NCBI GenBank assembly: GCA_963556145.1
Contig: OY744467.1
Span: 3,472,001 to 3,536,000, forward strand
DNA: 64,000 nucleotides
DNA from: Hygrocybe punicea
Taxonomy: Eukaryota > Basidiomycota > Agaricomycetes > Agaricales > Hygrophoraceae
Direction: 5' to 3'
Made by a program: the position numbers and the translations under genes. A model generated the notes under the pieces. It was given only the letters and a program-made list of their open reading frames with translations. It was not told the DNA's origin and searched no databases. Shown here one piece after another: positions 44,061 to 55,559 of the stretch; within the stretch, counting starts at the first letter, position 1, and each line of letters begins with the position of its first letter.

Positions 44061-44689
44061 TATGAGTTCTTCCATTTATGGAAAACTCGTTCTTATAAAC
44101 CCGGTTTTCAGCCATTGAGGTGATTCATTCATTCATCTCAGGGACTGAGGGAAAATTGCATCCCAATATGGCAACTGAGTTCAAAATCCCGTTTGACTGG
44201 TTTCATTCCAGAATTCAGAGCCTCTATTGACTTGCACACTGCATAGACTGTCACCAGATTTGACGAGGAGGATGTCATGGGGACTGTCCTGCTGGAAAAA
44301 AAATATGGAGGGGACCTGGTATGATTTGGGCTCTCTGTGAGCCATTTTTTGCCAAGGAAATGAGTATAGATGCAATAACTAATGTTATACTGCCAATAAA
44401 AATGTGGTAATTTCTAACTGTATTTTAGTGTATGTCTGGGTCACTTTTGTCCACTGAAGGCAGTTGTAAAATGTGATATCTGAGTCTCTAGAATGCAAAC
44501 AAGCAAGAGTGGTCCGGAGTTGTGGCTGAAATTAGAGCGGAGTCTTAAATATACAGTGAGAGCTTTCGAGCTCAGATGAGTGCACAAACCTTCTGTTGCT
44601 CAACAGCAACATCGTCGAGGGGGTGGTGTAACAGAGGTATGGACGTAGTTTTATTGTCCTTGGTCTAGTACTGATGTCTGTACCCCCCG

Positions 44690-46045
44690 CAACCCGTTTC
44701 CATCGAAAACCAGGGGTTGGGAGGTCTAAGGACCTCACATTCCCGCCTTGTGCCCAACCAGCGCCCCCCAACGTTTTCAACCACCAGGACGCCCCACCCA
44801 GCCTTATGTTCGACCATCCCCGGCCAGTCTAGACCCCCCGCACCTCGTTCCCGTTGAAAACGAGGAGTCGGGGGGTCCCAGGCCCTCGCGATCCAGCTAT
44901 CTGCCCAACAACCAACATCCCCCTTTTTCAACCACCAGGACGCCCCACCCCGCCGCGTTTTCGACCATCCCCGGCCAGTCTAGACCCCCCGCACCTTGTT
45001 CCCGTTGAAAACGAGGAGTCGGGGGGTCCCAGGCCCTCGCGATCCAGCTATCTGCCCAACAACCAACATCCCCCTTTTTCAACCACCAGGACAGCCCGTC
45101 CCGCCGCGTTTTCGACCACCCCCGGCCAGGCTACACCCCCCGGACCTCGTTCGCGTTGAAAACGCGCGAGTGGGGGGTCTCAAAAGCTCGCGATCCGGCT
45201 GTCTGCGCCACCACCACCACCCGCCCTTTTTCTACCAACAGGACACCCGGTCCAGCCCCGTTTTCGACGATCCCCGGCCAGTCTAGACCCCCGCACCTCG
45301 TTCCCGTTGAAAACGAGAAGTCGGGGGTCTCAGGCCCTCGCAATCCGGCTGTCTGCCCTACCACCACCACCCTCCCTTTTTCTACCAACAGGACACCCGG
45401 TCCAGCCCCGTTGTCGACCATCCCCGGCCAGTCTAGATCCCCCGCACCTCGTTCCCGTTGAAAACGAGAAGTCGGGGGTCTCCGGCCCTCGCATTCCGCC
45501 TGTCTGCCCAGCCAGCAACACCCCCCCTTTTTCATCCCCCAGGACAGCCTGTCCCGCGACTTTTTCGACCACCCCCGGCTAGGCTACACCCCCCGCACCT
45601 CGTTCGTGTCGAAAACGAGGGGTCGGAGGGTCTCCGGCCCTCGCATTCCGGCTGTCTGCCCAACCAGCAACCCCCCCTTTTTTCATCCCCCGGGGACGCC
45701 CCATCCCGTCCGGTTTTCGATCACCCCCGGCTAGGTTACACCCCCCGCACCTCGTTCGCGTCGACCACGAGGGGTCGGGGGGTCTCAGGCCCTCGCGATC
45801 CGGCATTCTGCCCAACCACCACCACCCTCCCTTTTTCTACCTCCAGGACACCCGTTTTCGACCACCCCCGGCCAGTCTACACCCCCTGGACCTCGTTCGC
45901 GTTGAAAATGAGGGGTCGGGGGGGTCTCAGGCCCTCGGATTCCGGCTGTCTGCCCAACCACCCCCCCCCCCGTTTTCACTCACCAAGTCACCCCGTCCCA
46001 CACCCCTCATCTAGATCCCCGTACCCTGTTTCTCTTGAAAACGCG
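44690..46045. repeat. GC-rich minisatellite (B4)
   Basis: About nine units of the same 120-150 bp repeat as in B1. Unit number and order differ from B1 although the flanks are almost the same, so the array changes faster than the rest of the element. Confidence 0.88.
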
Positions 46046-46169
46046 AAGTTGGGGGTGTCAGGCCTTTCATTTTTGACTCATATATTTACTTATATTTAAT
46101 TATTAAATAGAAATTAAATATTATATAATCAATTTCCAAATTTATCTTTGAAATCTAAATGCTACACTT

Positions 46170-46415
46170 GTGACACATCATCTGCTAGTGCATAACATGC
46201 TATTCTACTGTGTTGTGTTCCTACTGCTCCTGCTGTTCCCCATTCCCTCTAGTCTCAACAGTTCTCATGTCTGTTTTACAGTTCCTTTCTTGTTGTCAGT
46301 GACACATTCTGACCATTCATTTAACTTGTGTTGCATGACAGGCCAACGTGAATGCCAATGCATCATTGCATATGTGATTTCTTCACAAAGACGGGTTGGT
46401 TTATCTGACCATTGA
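46170..46415 (+). other. Conserved 5' frame upstream of the Helitron gene (B4 copy)
   Basis: Nearly identical to 20177-20422, including the hydrophobic start and the ANVNANASL segment in a second frame. Confidence 0.35.
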
Positions 46416-46520
46416 TTGAAGCACCAGAAATCTCTGGTGGCCTTGTTTACACGGTACACGGCTCAGTCCACTATGTAATGTTTCAATTATCCGTACCATA
46501 TACTATACAAAACACCTGAG

Positions 46521-46808
46521 TTGCTGGTATTAGAATATCCCAACATAAACATGATTACCAGCCATCAAATAACTGTAAATGTAAATGACAAGTCAGTAAA
46601 TTTGTATCTAAGAGGTATTGTATATGTTGGAGGATATCACTCTACATCTCAATTCATATCAGAAGATGGCACAATTTGGTATCATGATGGTATGACAACT
46701 GGAGCAACATGTAAGCAAGATGGTCACATTGGTATCATGTCAGATGATGGTTTTAAAAGATATGAAGATAAAATTCTTGTGCTAGCAGTTTATGCTCAAA
46801 ACCAGTAA
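46521..46808 (+). pseudogene. USP-like peptidase, C-terminal fragment (B4)
   Basis: The same 95 residues as in B1 (20528-20815), with the YLRGIVYVGGYHSTSQF block, and a stop after VYAQNQ. Only the His half of the peptidase is left. Confidence 0.65.
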
Positions 46809-47196
46809 TTTAATATAATTGAGGACTATTGGGTGGGAAAGTGGGACATTCAAAATTTTCACCATTTGTAAATTCATATTGGACATCAAAATTGAAGGAA
46901 ATCTTCAGGGTGGGAAAGTGGGCCATTAAATATAGGAATGTTATAAATACATTACATGATTTCAAACACTTAAGTTCTTATTGTTACTTATTGCCCGAGC
47001 ACTGATAAGTAATGGTAACAGTGGTAGTGGTAAATGCCAGGATAAACTGTTGTATAACTGACATTCAGTCCACTCCAATGTTAGTTGACTATTGATATAC
47101 AAGTATAGCAGGAACAAGTGTAAATAAGATTGTCCAAGAGATTTGTAGTCTCTTGATCAAAGGTCCCAACTGCAGACAAATAGTACATTGTCATTA

Positions 47197-47988
47197 CAGC
47201 TGATTTCATAAACATGCGGAAAAGTTTTAAATAAAATTGAGGTGTAAAAATTTTGGACTTGGTGAAATTTCTCTTGTATCTCATGGAATACTGCATGGAT
47301 TGAGATGGTTATAGAGGGAAAGTTGTACTATTTCTTAAGGGCTTTCTACTCCTGTGATTATATTTGGATAATATTTGGTGTATGGTGAGTTGTAGATGAA
47401 ATAACAGGGAAACCAGCACTTTTTGAGACCCAAAATGATATTGTCAAATTATGGCATCAAATGAGCTCCTATGAACAAGATTGTAGGGGGGAAATTGTTC
47501 ATTTTTTCAAGGGCTAGAAGTACATATACCGTGTTTTCCTTTATTTTTGTGTTTTGAGCCAATATTACATCTGTACTATTTTTGATTGCATTGGGATCGA
47601 AATACCACAAGAATTATAAATATTGGCTCAAAACACAAAAATAAAGGAAAACACGGTATATGTACTTCTAGCCCTTGAAAAAATGAACAATTTCCCCCCT
47701 ACAATCTTGTTCATAGGAGCTCATTTGATGCCATAATTTGACAATATCATTTTGGGTCTCAAAAAGTGCTGGTTTCCCTGTTATTTCATCTACAACTCAC
47801 CATACACTAAATATTATCCAAATATAATCACAGGAGTAGAAAGCCCTTAAGAAATAGTACAACTTTCCCTCTATAACCATCTCAATCCATGCAGTATTCC
47901 ATGAGATACAAGAGAAATTTCACCAAGTCCAGAATTTTTACACCTCAATTTTATTTAAAACTTTTCCGCATGTTTATGAAATCAGCTG
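47197..47988. mobile_element. Foldback element F2 (792 bp) with TA target
   Basis: The ends are CAGCTGATTTCATAAACATG on both sides, flanked by TA (47195-47196 and 47989-47990). The arms of about 370 bp are nearly exact inverted copies around a short centre near 47592. It is non-coding and related to F1. Confidence 0.85.
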
Positions 47989-48055
47989 TAAATGATTGAA
48001 TAGAACCCAGAAGAACTCGTTCATGCCACGCTTGCGATGGCCCACTTCCCCAAGT

Positions 48056-48664
48056 CCTGACATTGCCTATGCTGTTGGTGTACCCAAGAATCCTGGAATG
48101 ACCCACTGGAAGGCAGTGAAACATCTCTTCCGCTACCTCAAAGGCACTCTTGACCTCAAGCTTACCTATGCACCTGACCCCACATCCACTCAGTTGTTCA
48201 CCACTTACACCGATGCAGACCATGGTGGTAATCCTGACAATGGACGATCCACAAGTGGTTATGTGGTGAAGATGGGCACTGGTGCAATCAGCTGGTCAAG
48301 CAAGCTTCAAGGGATTGTTGCGCTGTCAACCACAGAAGCAGAGTATGTTGCATCAACCTCTGCTGGCCAGGAAATCCTTTGGTTGCGGAATCTGTTCACT
48401 GAACTGGGATACACCATCACCACCTCCTCACCACTTCTCATTGATAACCAATCTGCAATATCTGTTGCCAAGAATCCTGAGCATCATGGACGCATGAAAC
48501 ACTTGGATCTGCGGTTCTACTGGTTGCATGATGAAGTGGAGAAGGGCAACATTAATGTGATGCATGTCAGGACAGATGATATGCCTGCAGACATCTTGAC
48601 TAAAGCTCTTAGCCGGCCTAAGGTGATTGCTATGGTGGAAATGTTGGGATTGAGAAAATTGTAG
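48056..48664 (+). pseudogene. Copia Pol fragment: end of RT and RNase H
   Basis: It begins PDIAYAVGV, lacks 17 bp found in the complete copy just after that (a deletion that shifts nothing visible downstream), and continues KNPGMTHWKAVKHLF, YTDADHGGNPDNGRSTSGY, STTEAEYVAS, ending MVEMLGLRKL and stop. It is the same family as the complete Copia element in this window. The upstream part is replaced by Helentron B4. Confidence 0.85.
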
Positions 48665-48685
48665 AGATGCCTGATCAAGAGAGAG

Positions 48686-48912
48686 TGTTAGGTTGTGATG
48701 AGTCACTCTACCACAAGAGAGTATGGACTTAGTAGATTTCGAAGATTGTGGCTGATTGTTTGTATCTATTTGTCCCAAAGCGGTCAAACCTGGTGGGGAG
48801 ATCACTGTGTATCCTCAGTATTCACAGTGACCTCCTGCCAGGTAAGTAGTATAGTGTTGTATCACACAATACATTAGTATTCACAGTGACCTCCTACCAG
48901 TTTATTTCAATA
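48686..48912 (+). repeat. Copia 3' LTR of the fragment
   Basis: 227 bp, TGTTAGG...TTTCAATA, preceded by the polypurine run AAGAGAGAG. It is followed directly by minisatellite sequence, so this Copia had inserted into a GC-rich array. Confidence 0.88.
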
Positions 48913-49265
48913 GTCTCCACCCCCCGCACCTCGTTCCCATTGAGAACAAGTGGTTGGGGGGTGTCAATATCTCGCGTTCCAGCTTTCTGCCCAACAAGCA
49001 GCACCCCCCGTTTTCATCCACCAAATCACCCCGTCCAGCTCGGTTTTCGACCATCCCCAGCCAGTCTCCACCCCCAAATCACCCTGTCCCGGCTCATTTT
49101 CGAGCACCCCCGCCCAGTCTCCACCCCACGCACCTTGTTCGCGTTGAGAACGAGCAGTTGGGGGGTGGTAGGACCTCGCATTCCGGCTTGCTGCCCAACC
49201 AGCACCACCCCCCATTTTTAGCCACCAAATCACCCCATCCCACCCCATTTTTGACCACCCCCGGC
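48913..49265. repeat. Short GC-rich minisatellite
   Basis: Two to three units (CACCTCGTTCCCATTGAGAACAAG; TTCGACCATCCCCAGCCAGTC). A remnant of another B-type leader. Confidence 0.75.
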
Positions 49266-49389
49266 TTGTAACTTTAGGAACGTTGCCATCTCCGCCCTCC
49301 AGAACGTCTTATTTTTGTTGCGTATTGCAAGTGTGTTCCTTCTCTTTAATCATTGAAAATAATCATCTCATTTTACTTCTCCCGTCAGA

Positions 49390-50324
49390 ATGGAAAGTCG
49401 CATCTGCCAACCAGCAGAAGTTTGTCAGAAGCGAACAGCTCCCACAGGATGCATGGTAGTATACTGTATAATGCAGTATGTTGAATTTATTGGACAAGTA
49501 TACTAAATATTGTTATCATATTGTTGCACACAGTATTCAAAGAGTATTAAAAATGATGATTCAATATTTTGAAACAAAGTACATTACCAGTATTGAATGG
49601 CAATTTTACAATACTACTTCAATAATTTCAGTAAATGTCTTGTTATTCAAGCAGTATTCTAAAAGTGTCATTCAATACTAGTAATTTACTTGGTCTCAAA
49701 ATATTGTATCATCATTTTGAATACTATTTGAATACTGTGCGCAACAATATAATAACAATATTCAGTATACTTGTCCAATAAATTCAACATACTTCATTAC
49801 ACAGTATGCTACCATGCACCCTGTGTCCCATACTGTAAGTAACTCCCTAGCATAGCACAAGGCCTAGCACAGCACAAGGATTCATCTCCACTTATCACAA
49901 TTGTCCTGTCATTCCTCCAGTCAGCTGTGTTCCTGACGAACGACTTGTAGCCTGCCTCAACTCCGCCATCGATGAGATTTTCTCCAACTCTCACCAGGTT
50001 GCCCTCCGCCATCAGGCTTGCACCATAGTTCAACAGCTTATCAGGGCTAACATGGTGACTGAGATGGTCTGTGGCCTCGAGATTGCATTCAAGCTTGATG
50101 TCGAAGCTCTCGAAGCCCTCGGAGGCTCCAAGTATACCACCATCTCCCCAGAGGACACCTCCGCGCCATCATCCACCCCGTGTAGTCGGTGCACTCATTC
50201 GCACGCTGCGTCCCAAAACTCTGCCAGGTCTATTTCTCCCTCTCCTTCCGTCTCGTCTTCCTCGGAATCGAGCTCCCCCACTGCTTTCAATCAATCCAGT
50301 CCACGCCTCAATGGGCCTGTTTGA
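49390..50324 (+). pseudogene. Small two-exon host-like gene split by a foldback element
   Basis: Exon 1 starts MESRICQPAEVCQKR (ATG 49390). It is interrupted at 49442 by the foldback element, resumes at 49829 for six bases, and ends at the donor GTAAGT (49835). With the intron taken as 49835-49924, exon 2 continues in phase CVPDERLVACLNSAIDEIF, ACTIVQQLIRANMVTEMV, then a Ser-rich tail and the stop at 50324, 152 aa in all. The family is not recognised. Removing the foldback and one TCC restores the frame exactly. Confidence 0.5.
49443..49825. mobile_element. 383-bp foldback element, CACAGG ends, 3-bp target copy
   Basis: Ends CACAGGATGCATGGTAG and CTACCATGCACCCTGTG, flanked by TCC (49440-49442 and 49826-49828). 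It shares end sequence and the block CAAGTATACTAAATAT with the 849-bp element at 8303. Confidence 0.87.
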
Positions 50325-51204
50325 TGTGTGTGAGGCCAAAATCCCCTTCCATGCCTATTGAGAGACGCCTTCGCAATCATCGTCTTCTCAATTCCAGATC
50401 CCATATAGGTCCTGTAACTCGACCCAACATTCAGGGCCAGAGGATGCAGGAATCTCTACCGCCACCATTGGACGTGTTTGCCACTCATGTTACCACTAGC
50501 ACCCCTGTGCATGTGGCCACCAGAGAAGTGAGCATGGAGCCCTCGACACCAATGTTACTGACTCTTCATACCGAAGCTTACAGCCACACACTTTGTCTAG
50601 GCTGTGCTCCATTACGACCAAACTGAGAATGGTTTTCAGCCGTGGTATTGGTAAGGATATATTTTGGCCTCTTTAATTGGTAGCTATTTCTGATACCTTC
50701 GTTGCATATGCTTGTATTCTTATCGCTGCTGGTACGATGATCTCGAAAATGACTGCTTTTATTTATACATTCATACAAGTCAAAAGTCTATCATACCGTA
50801 TAGCCTGAGCCAGTTCCGAGTAGGCCAAATCCATTAATGACAGGCTTTCTACTACTCTCAATAATATCTAATCATTATCCTTTACGATCAGACTGGGAAA
50901 TCTGGTATCTGTTGGATGCTGTTGGTCAGGCAACGGACAAAGGTGCCACCTTGGGAAACAACAAACATTGGGTAACATAAGGACCGCTTTCGGCCTAAGC
51001 GATTTGACTGCTTCTGTGGCGAGATGTTACATTTTTCAACTCCGCAACTCTGATTCCAACTCCGTTACCCACCATGACGATTCCACTTTATCACACCTTC
51101 CTTTTTCGTTTCCTTTTACCTTTTGTCTTCTTTCGGACATCGTTGTTTCTTCTTGTCCTTGTTCTCTTTTCTTCTAGAACAATCCAGACCGACCATGGAC
51201 ACAT
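50325..51204. other. Unassigned, pyrimidine-rich
   Basis: Scattered frames include one that reads PIERRLRNHRLLNSR and APLRPN, but I find no domain or consistent intron pattern. It may be a decayed retroelement or the 3' part of the small gene's locus. Confidence 0.3.
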
Positions 51205-51212
51205 CCCCACGT

Positions 51213-52442
51213 TAGTGATGCCGAAGTTCGGTTCGGTTCGGTTTTTTCGGTTTTTTGCAAAACCTGAACCGAAACCGCCGGTTCGGTTCAGCACAATGCC
51301 AAACCGAAACTGAAACCGCTTCAAACCGTTTTTTAGCGTTCGGTTCGCATTCAAACCCGGTTCAAACGCCGAACCGATTTGATTTAAAGCTTCTCCTACC
51401 TGTCAGCTTCATTTTGATCCCCTGATCATCCAAAACGGTCAAGTATTGAGTGAGTTATGATTAAAATAACTTTTATTCACAATGGGAGGACATCCATAAC
51501 ATATCTTTTATTCGGATATAGTTTCCCCCATGTTGGGATGAGATTCCAACACTGCAAAGACCCCAGAAAAACATTTGAACTCCCCACCCTAAACGGGGTA
51601 CAGATATAATACAGAGATGTGATATCTATTGGAGGGGGTCAACCCCCTGAATAGACTACAAAAACTATTTTCAAGGTCCGACCTCCTGAAGTGGGCTATG
51701 CCGATCACTGGCATGTCATCTATTGGTTCCATCAACGATCCCAAACTGATATAAGCAAAGCAGTTCCAACCCCAACTGGCACCCTGTTTATTGCCCAGAA
51801 TATTTTTATCGTTACGGATGTCCTCCCAATATATAGATTGTGATTTTAAAAAATGAAAATAGCATTATAAGTAAAATAGGTAAGATTACCAAATTATTTG
51901 AGTACATTACCCTCATCAAAAGGTAATGGGTTCTCTGTTAACATTAATTAATTTAATCAATATCCACTCACCTATTGGACCAACTTGGAATTTCTGCATA
52001 ATTGGTTACAAATTGAAGTCAGTTTAATGAGTGACCAGATATTGGTTAAATTAACTAATCTTAGCAGAGGACCAATTATCATTTAGTGTGGGCAATGTAC
52101 TCAAATAATTTGGTAATTTTATCTATTTTATTTATAATGTTATTGCCATTTTTAAATCCAATATATATATATATTGTGAGTAAAAGTTGTTTTAATCATA
52201 ACTCACTCAATACTTGACCGTTTTGGATGATCAGGGGATCAAAATGACGGGAAGAACCGTATCTATCGGTTCGCGGTTCGAACCGGGTTCAAACGCGGTT
52301 CAGAACCGCTCAAAACCACAGAACTGCAAACCGAACCATCAGTTTCGGTTCAGCATTTGGCTGAACCGAACCAGGATTTTCGGTTCGGTTTGCGGTTCAA
52401 ACCGGGTTCGGACCGGTTCTGAACCGAACTTCGGCATCACTA
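51213..52442. mobile_element. hAT-like foldback element (1230 bp), 8-bp target copy
   Basis: It is flanked by CCCCACGT (51205-51212 and 52443-52450). The ends are TAGTGATGCCGAAGTTCGG with GGTTCGGTTC-rich subterminal repeats. Long inverted arms (about 51400-51500 with 52150-52250: TTGATCCCCTGATCATCC...) make it fold on itself. There is no transposase. An 8-bp copy and TAGTG ends fit the hAT superfamily. Confidence 0.88.
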
Positions 52443-52450
52443 CCCCACGT

Positions 52451-53802
52451 TACCTTGCTGTACCCAAATAGTCTCCTTGCCGACGGACATCATTGCTATT
52501 GTCTTTTCCCTCGCCCTGACATATTGTTGACTTCATCCCACGACAAACCGATTTACAATGGCTGTACTCCCGACACAGCTAATTACCATAATCATCATTG
52601 GCAGCATCGCCATCACCTTCCTCATCAGTTTTTACCTTGTTATGATCTATCTTTGGCATCGGTACTGAAACCCTTCTGCCATCAATACTTCCGACTTCCA
52701 CCTCGACAATATCTCACCACGTAATTGACAATTGCCATACCTGGATATATGGTTTCCACTTTCGTATTCCGTGCCTACCATTATCCTCCCTGATTATTCG
52801 ATGACATTCCTCACCTGCACGCATGCCCTGAACAATCCCCGATCACAAGACATTTCACTGTTCTCTCTAATCCGACCATCGCTGAAGCACATTCTTTTGG
52901 ACTTCGACCACAGACCATATGACTTCCCAAACAGTGAACCAACCCCTATCGCATATTGTTCACACGACATTGCTTCATTGAAGTACCTGACATCTTATTC
53001 CCACAGCTTGTCACTCGTGCCATGACTCAAAACCTGGACCCACATTCATTTAACCTTTTCCATCTATAACCTTGATATCTCCTACACTCGTTTACAACAA
53101 TACCCTTTCTTGGATGAATACCGACATCAGGTGGACCGCATTGTTCCACAGACAGGACAAGACATTGCTCCTCGATACGTCATCGACACAGACATCATCA
53201 TCCGGTACAGCTTATGCTGTTCACATGTCTGACCTCGACTACCCCACCATCCTAGTTGGTTTTCCCTCCATACATTCCTTTGTTTTCCTTTATACCAACC
53301 TTGTCATTATGTCCCCGCTACCTCAAGACACTCTCATCACCAATCCTACACTGGACGATACCCATCTTCGACCCGACCGTGCAATGCACTTGCCAGACTG
53401 TGCACTTGCCTGTTACAGCAAGTGTAGACCCCGAATAGGCAATTCTGCACATCACATGATCCGATGATAAATCATCCAAGTCATCCAGACCCCCTCTATT
53501 CCTCAATGACACCCGGGCCTCCAGTTGGATCGCGAGAACATCGACATGAGGACGCCTCATGTCCGCCTCATGGTGAAAACATGGTGTAGTTGGACATGTT
53601 GTAGCTTCATGGTTGGATTCCCATTTACCTCCCCTCAAGTCCATTCACTATATCTACTGTCCTTGTTGTTGGTTCGGACTTTTTCTTCTTTCTTTTCCTT
53701 ACGTTTAGTCTGGTTCTTGGGGCAGACTCATCTTGTTTTGGGTAACCCCTACGGCTCGCAATGACACTAGACCTTGACCCCCCCCTCTTAGCAGTGTTGT
53801 CT
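52451..53802. other. Unassigned region
   Basis: Many short frames, pyrimidine-rich, with no domain I recognise on either strand. A decayed retroelement is possible. Confidence 0.3.
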
Positions 53803-53988
53803 TATTGAAATAAACTGGTAGGAGGTCACTGTGAATACTAATATATTGTGTGATACAAAACTACACTACTCACCTGGTAGGAGGTCACTGTGAATACTGA
53901 GGATACACAGTGAGCTCCCCACCAGGTTTGACCGCTTTGGGACAAATAGATACAAACAATCAGCCACAATCTTCGAAATCTACTAAGT
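53803..53988 (-). repeat. Partial Copia LTR, cut by Helentron B'4
   Basis: The LTR starts TATTGAAATAAACTGG and is intact to ...TCTACTAAGT, where B'4 begins. The remaining 41 bp expected from the other LTRs (starting CCATACTC) are not in the window and should lie past B'4. Confidence 0.88.
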
Positions 53989-55559
53989 TACGAGTTCTTC
54001 CATTTATGGAAAACTCGTTCTTATAAACCCGGTTTTCAGCCATTGAGGTGATTCATTCATCTCAGGGACTGAGGGAAAAATGTGTCCAAATATAGTAACT
54101 GAGTTCAAAATCCATTTTAACTGGTTTCATTTCGGAATTCAGAGCCTTTATTAACTTTCACACATTATGGATTCTCATGAAAATAGACAAGGAGTATGTG
54201 ATGGACACTGTCCTGCTGGAAAAAAATTATGGAGTGGATATGGCATAATTTGGACTACCTGTGAGCTATTTTGTGCAAGAAAAATGAGTATAGATTCAAT
54301 AACTAGTGTAATACTGCAATGTAAAATGTGGTAATTTCTAGCCATATTCTATAGCATGTATGTTATACTTTTGTCCACATAATGCACCTGGGGAACATAA
54401 TATCTGAGTCTCTAGAATGCAAACAAGTGAGGGTGGTCCGGAGTTGTGGCTGAAATTTGAGCGGAGTTCAGAATCCAAAGTGAGAGCATTCGATCTAAGG
54501 TGAATCCAAAACCTTCTGTGGCTCAACGGCCTCATCTCCCTCAACTTCGGACAGCACTGCCAGCTCCCTGCTGTCCCTACTGCCCTACAACTTTCCCATC
54601 CTCCTCTACTGTCCCCTAACTCTCTCCAGGAAACTTTTTGGCCTCCAAAAGGTCACCGATGTCTAGCAATAGTGTCACCAGCAACCCCAGCAACAGGGGC
54701 ACATTCCGGCTGCTTTGGAGTGCCATGGAGGGTTTCTGAGGGCAGCAGGGGATGTGGTGCACCCACTTCCTGCTATACTAGGTGAGTTTTCTGTTTTATT
54801 AGCTGTCCTGGATCTGAATTGGCCATGGGTACTCAGGTGTCACCTGCTTCTCCCAGCCATCCAACTCCCTGTCCAGCACCCTCCCAGCGTCCTTTCAGTG
54901 CCCCTATAGTCCCTGCACCAATTTGTGACCCTCCCCACTGCTGCGGCAGTGCTGCCCCCACGCATTCTGCCCCTTCTCTCTCCCTTCTGCTCATTCCCCC
55001 TCTCCAATCCTTCCTTGGAACTTCATTGACTGACTTATCATTCACATCTCACCACCACCTCTCATTACTGTCCTCTATTGCCCTCATTGTAGCCATACTG
55101 TAATAATTTGGCCATTTAATCAATTAATTTAATGAAATTAAATAAGAATAAATTGATAACTGCTTAGCAATCTGAAGAGTGGCCTCGATGGCGCAGGCGA
55201 TTTTTTGGTAGTCAGTCTGCATTACCAAATGTGGCATCTATCTATGCAAATTCTCTTCACAACTTCTGTGATGCATCCATGGAGTGTAAAACTCAAAAGC
55301 TTCTTTAATGCTGCAGTTCACTCCATAGTTCACTGATTTTTTGGTAGTCAGTCAAATAAAGTTCGCACGGTTATAAATAATATAATAATAATAATAATTT
55401 GAATATAATAATTATATAAATGCATAAGTCCATATTTGTAGCAGAAAGTGACTAGCAGGAGATCGCCTCAATGCCCGAGGCGATTTTGCTAACCCCCACG
55501 ATCGTGCAGGTGAACAAATAGGTATGTATTCTCTTTGAATTTTTATGGTCTACTAATGT

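Larger units (their letters stand above)
44061..48055 (+). mobile_element. Helentron B4, internally deleted
   Basis: It has the palindrome at 44061-44096, leader, minisatellite (44690-46045), 5' frame (46170-46415), peptidase fragment (46521-46808), foldback F2 (47197-47988) and terminus AAGAACTCGT, GCCACGCTTGCGATGGC, CCCACTTCCCCAAGT. It is collinear with B1 over about 3 kb at near identity but lacks the hAT-like MITE. The left flank is the A4 coding region, the right flank is Copia pol. The two flanks do not make one target site, which points to recombination between two B copies. Confidence 0.82.
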
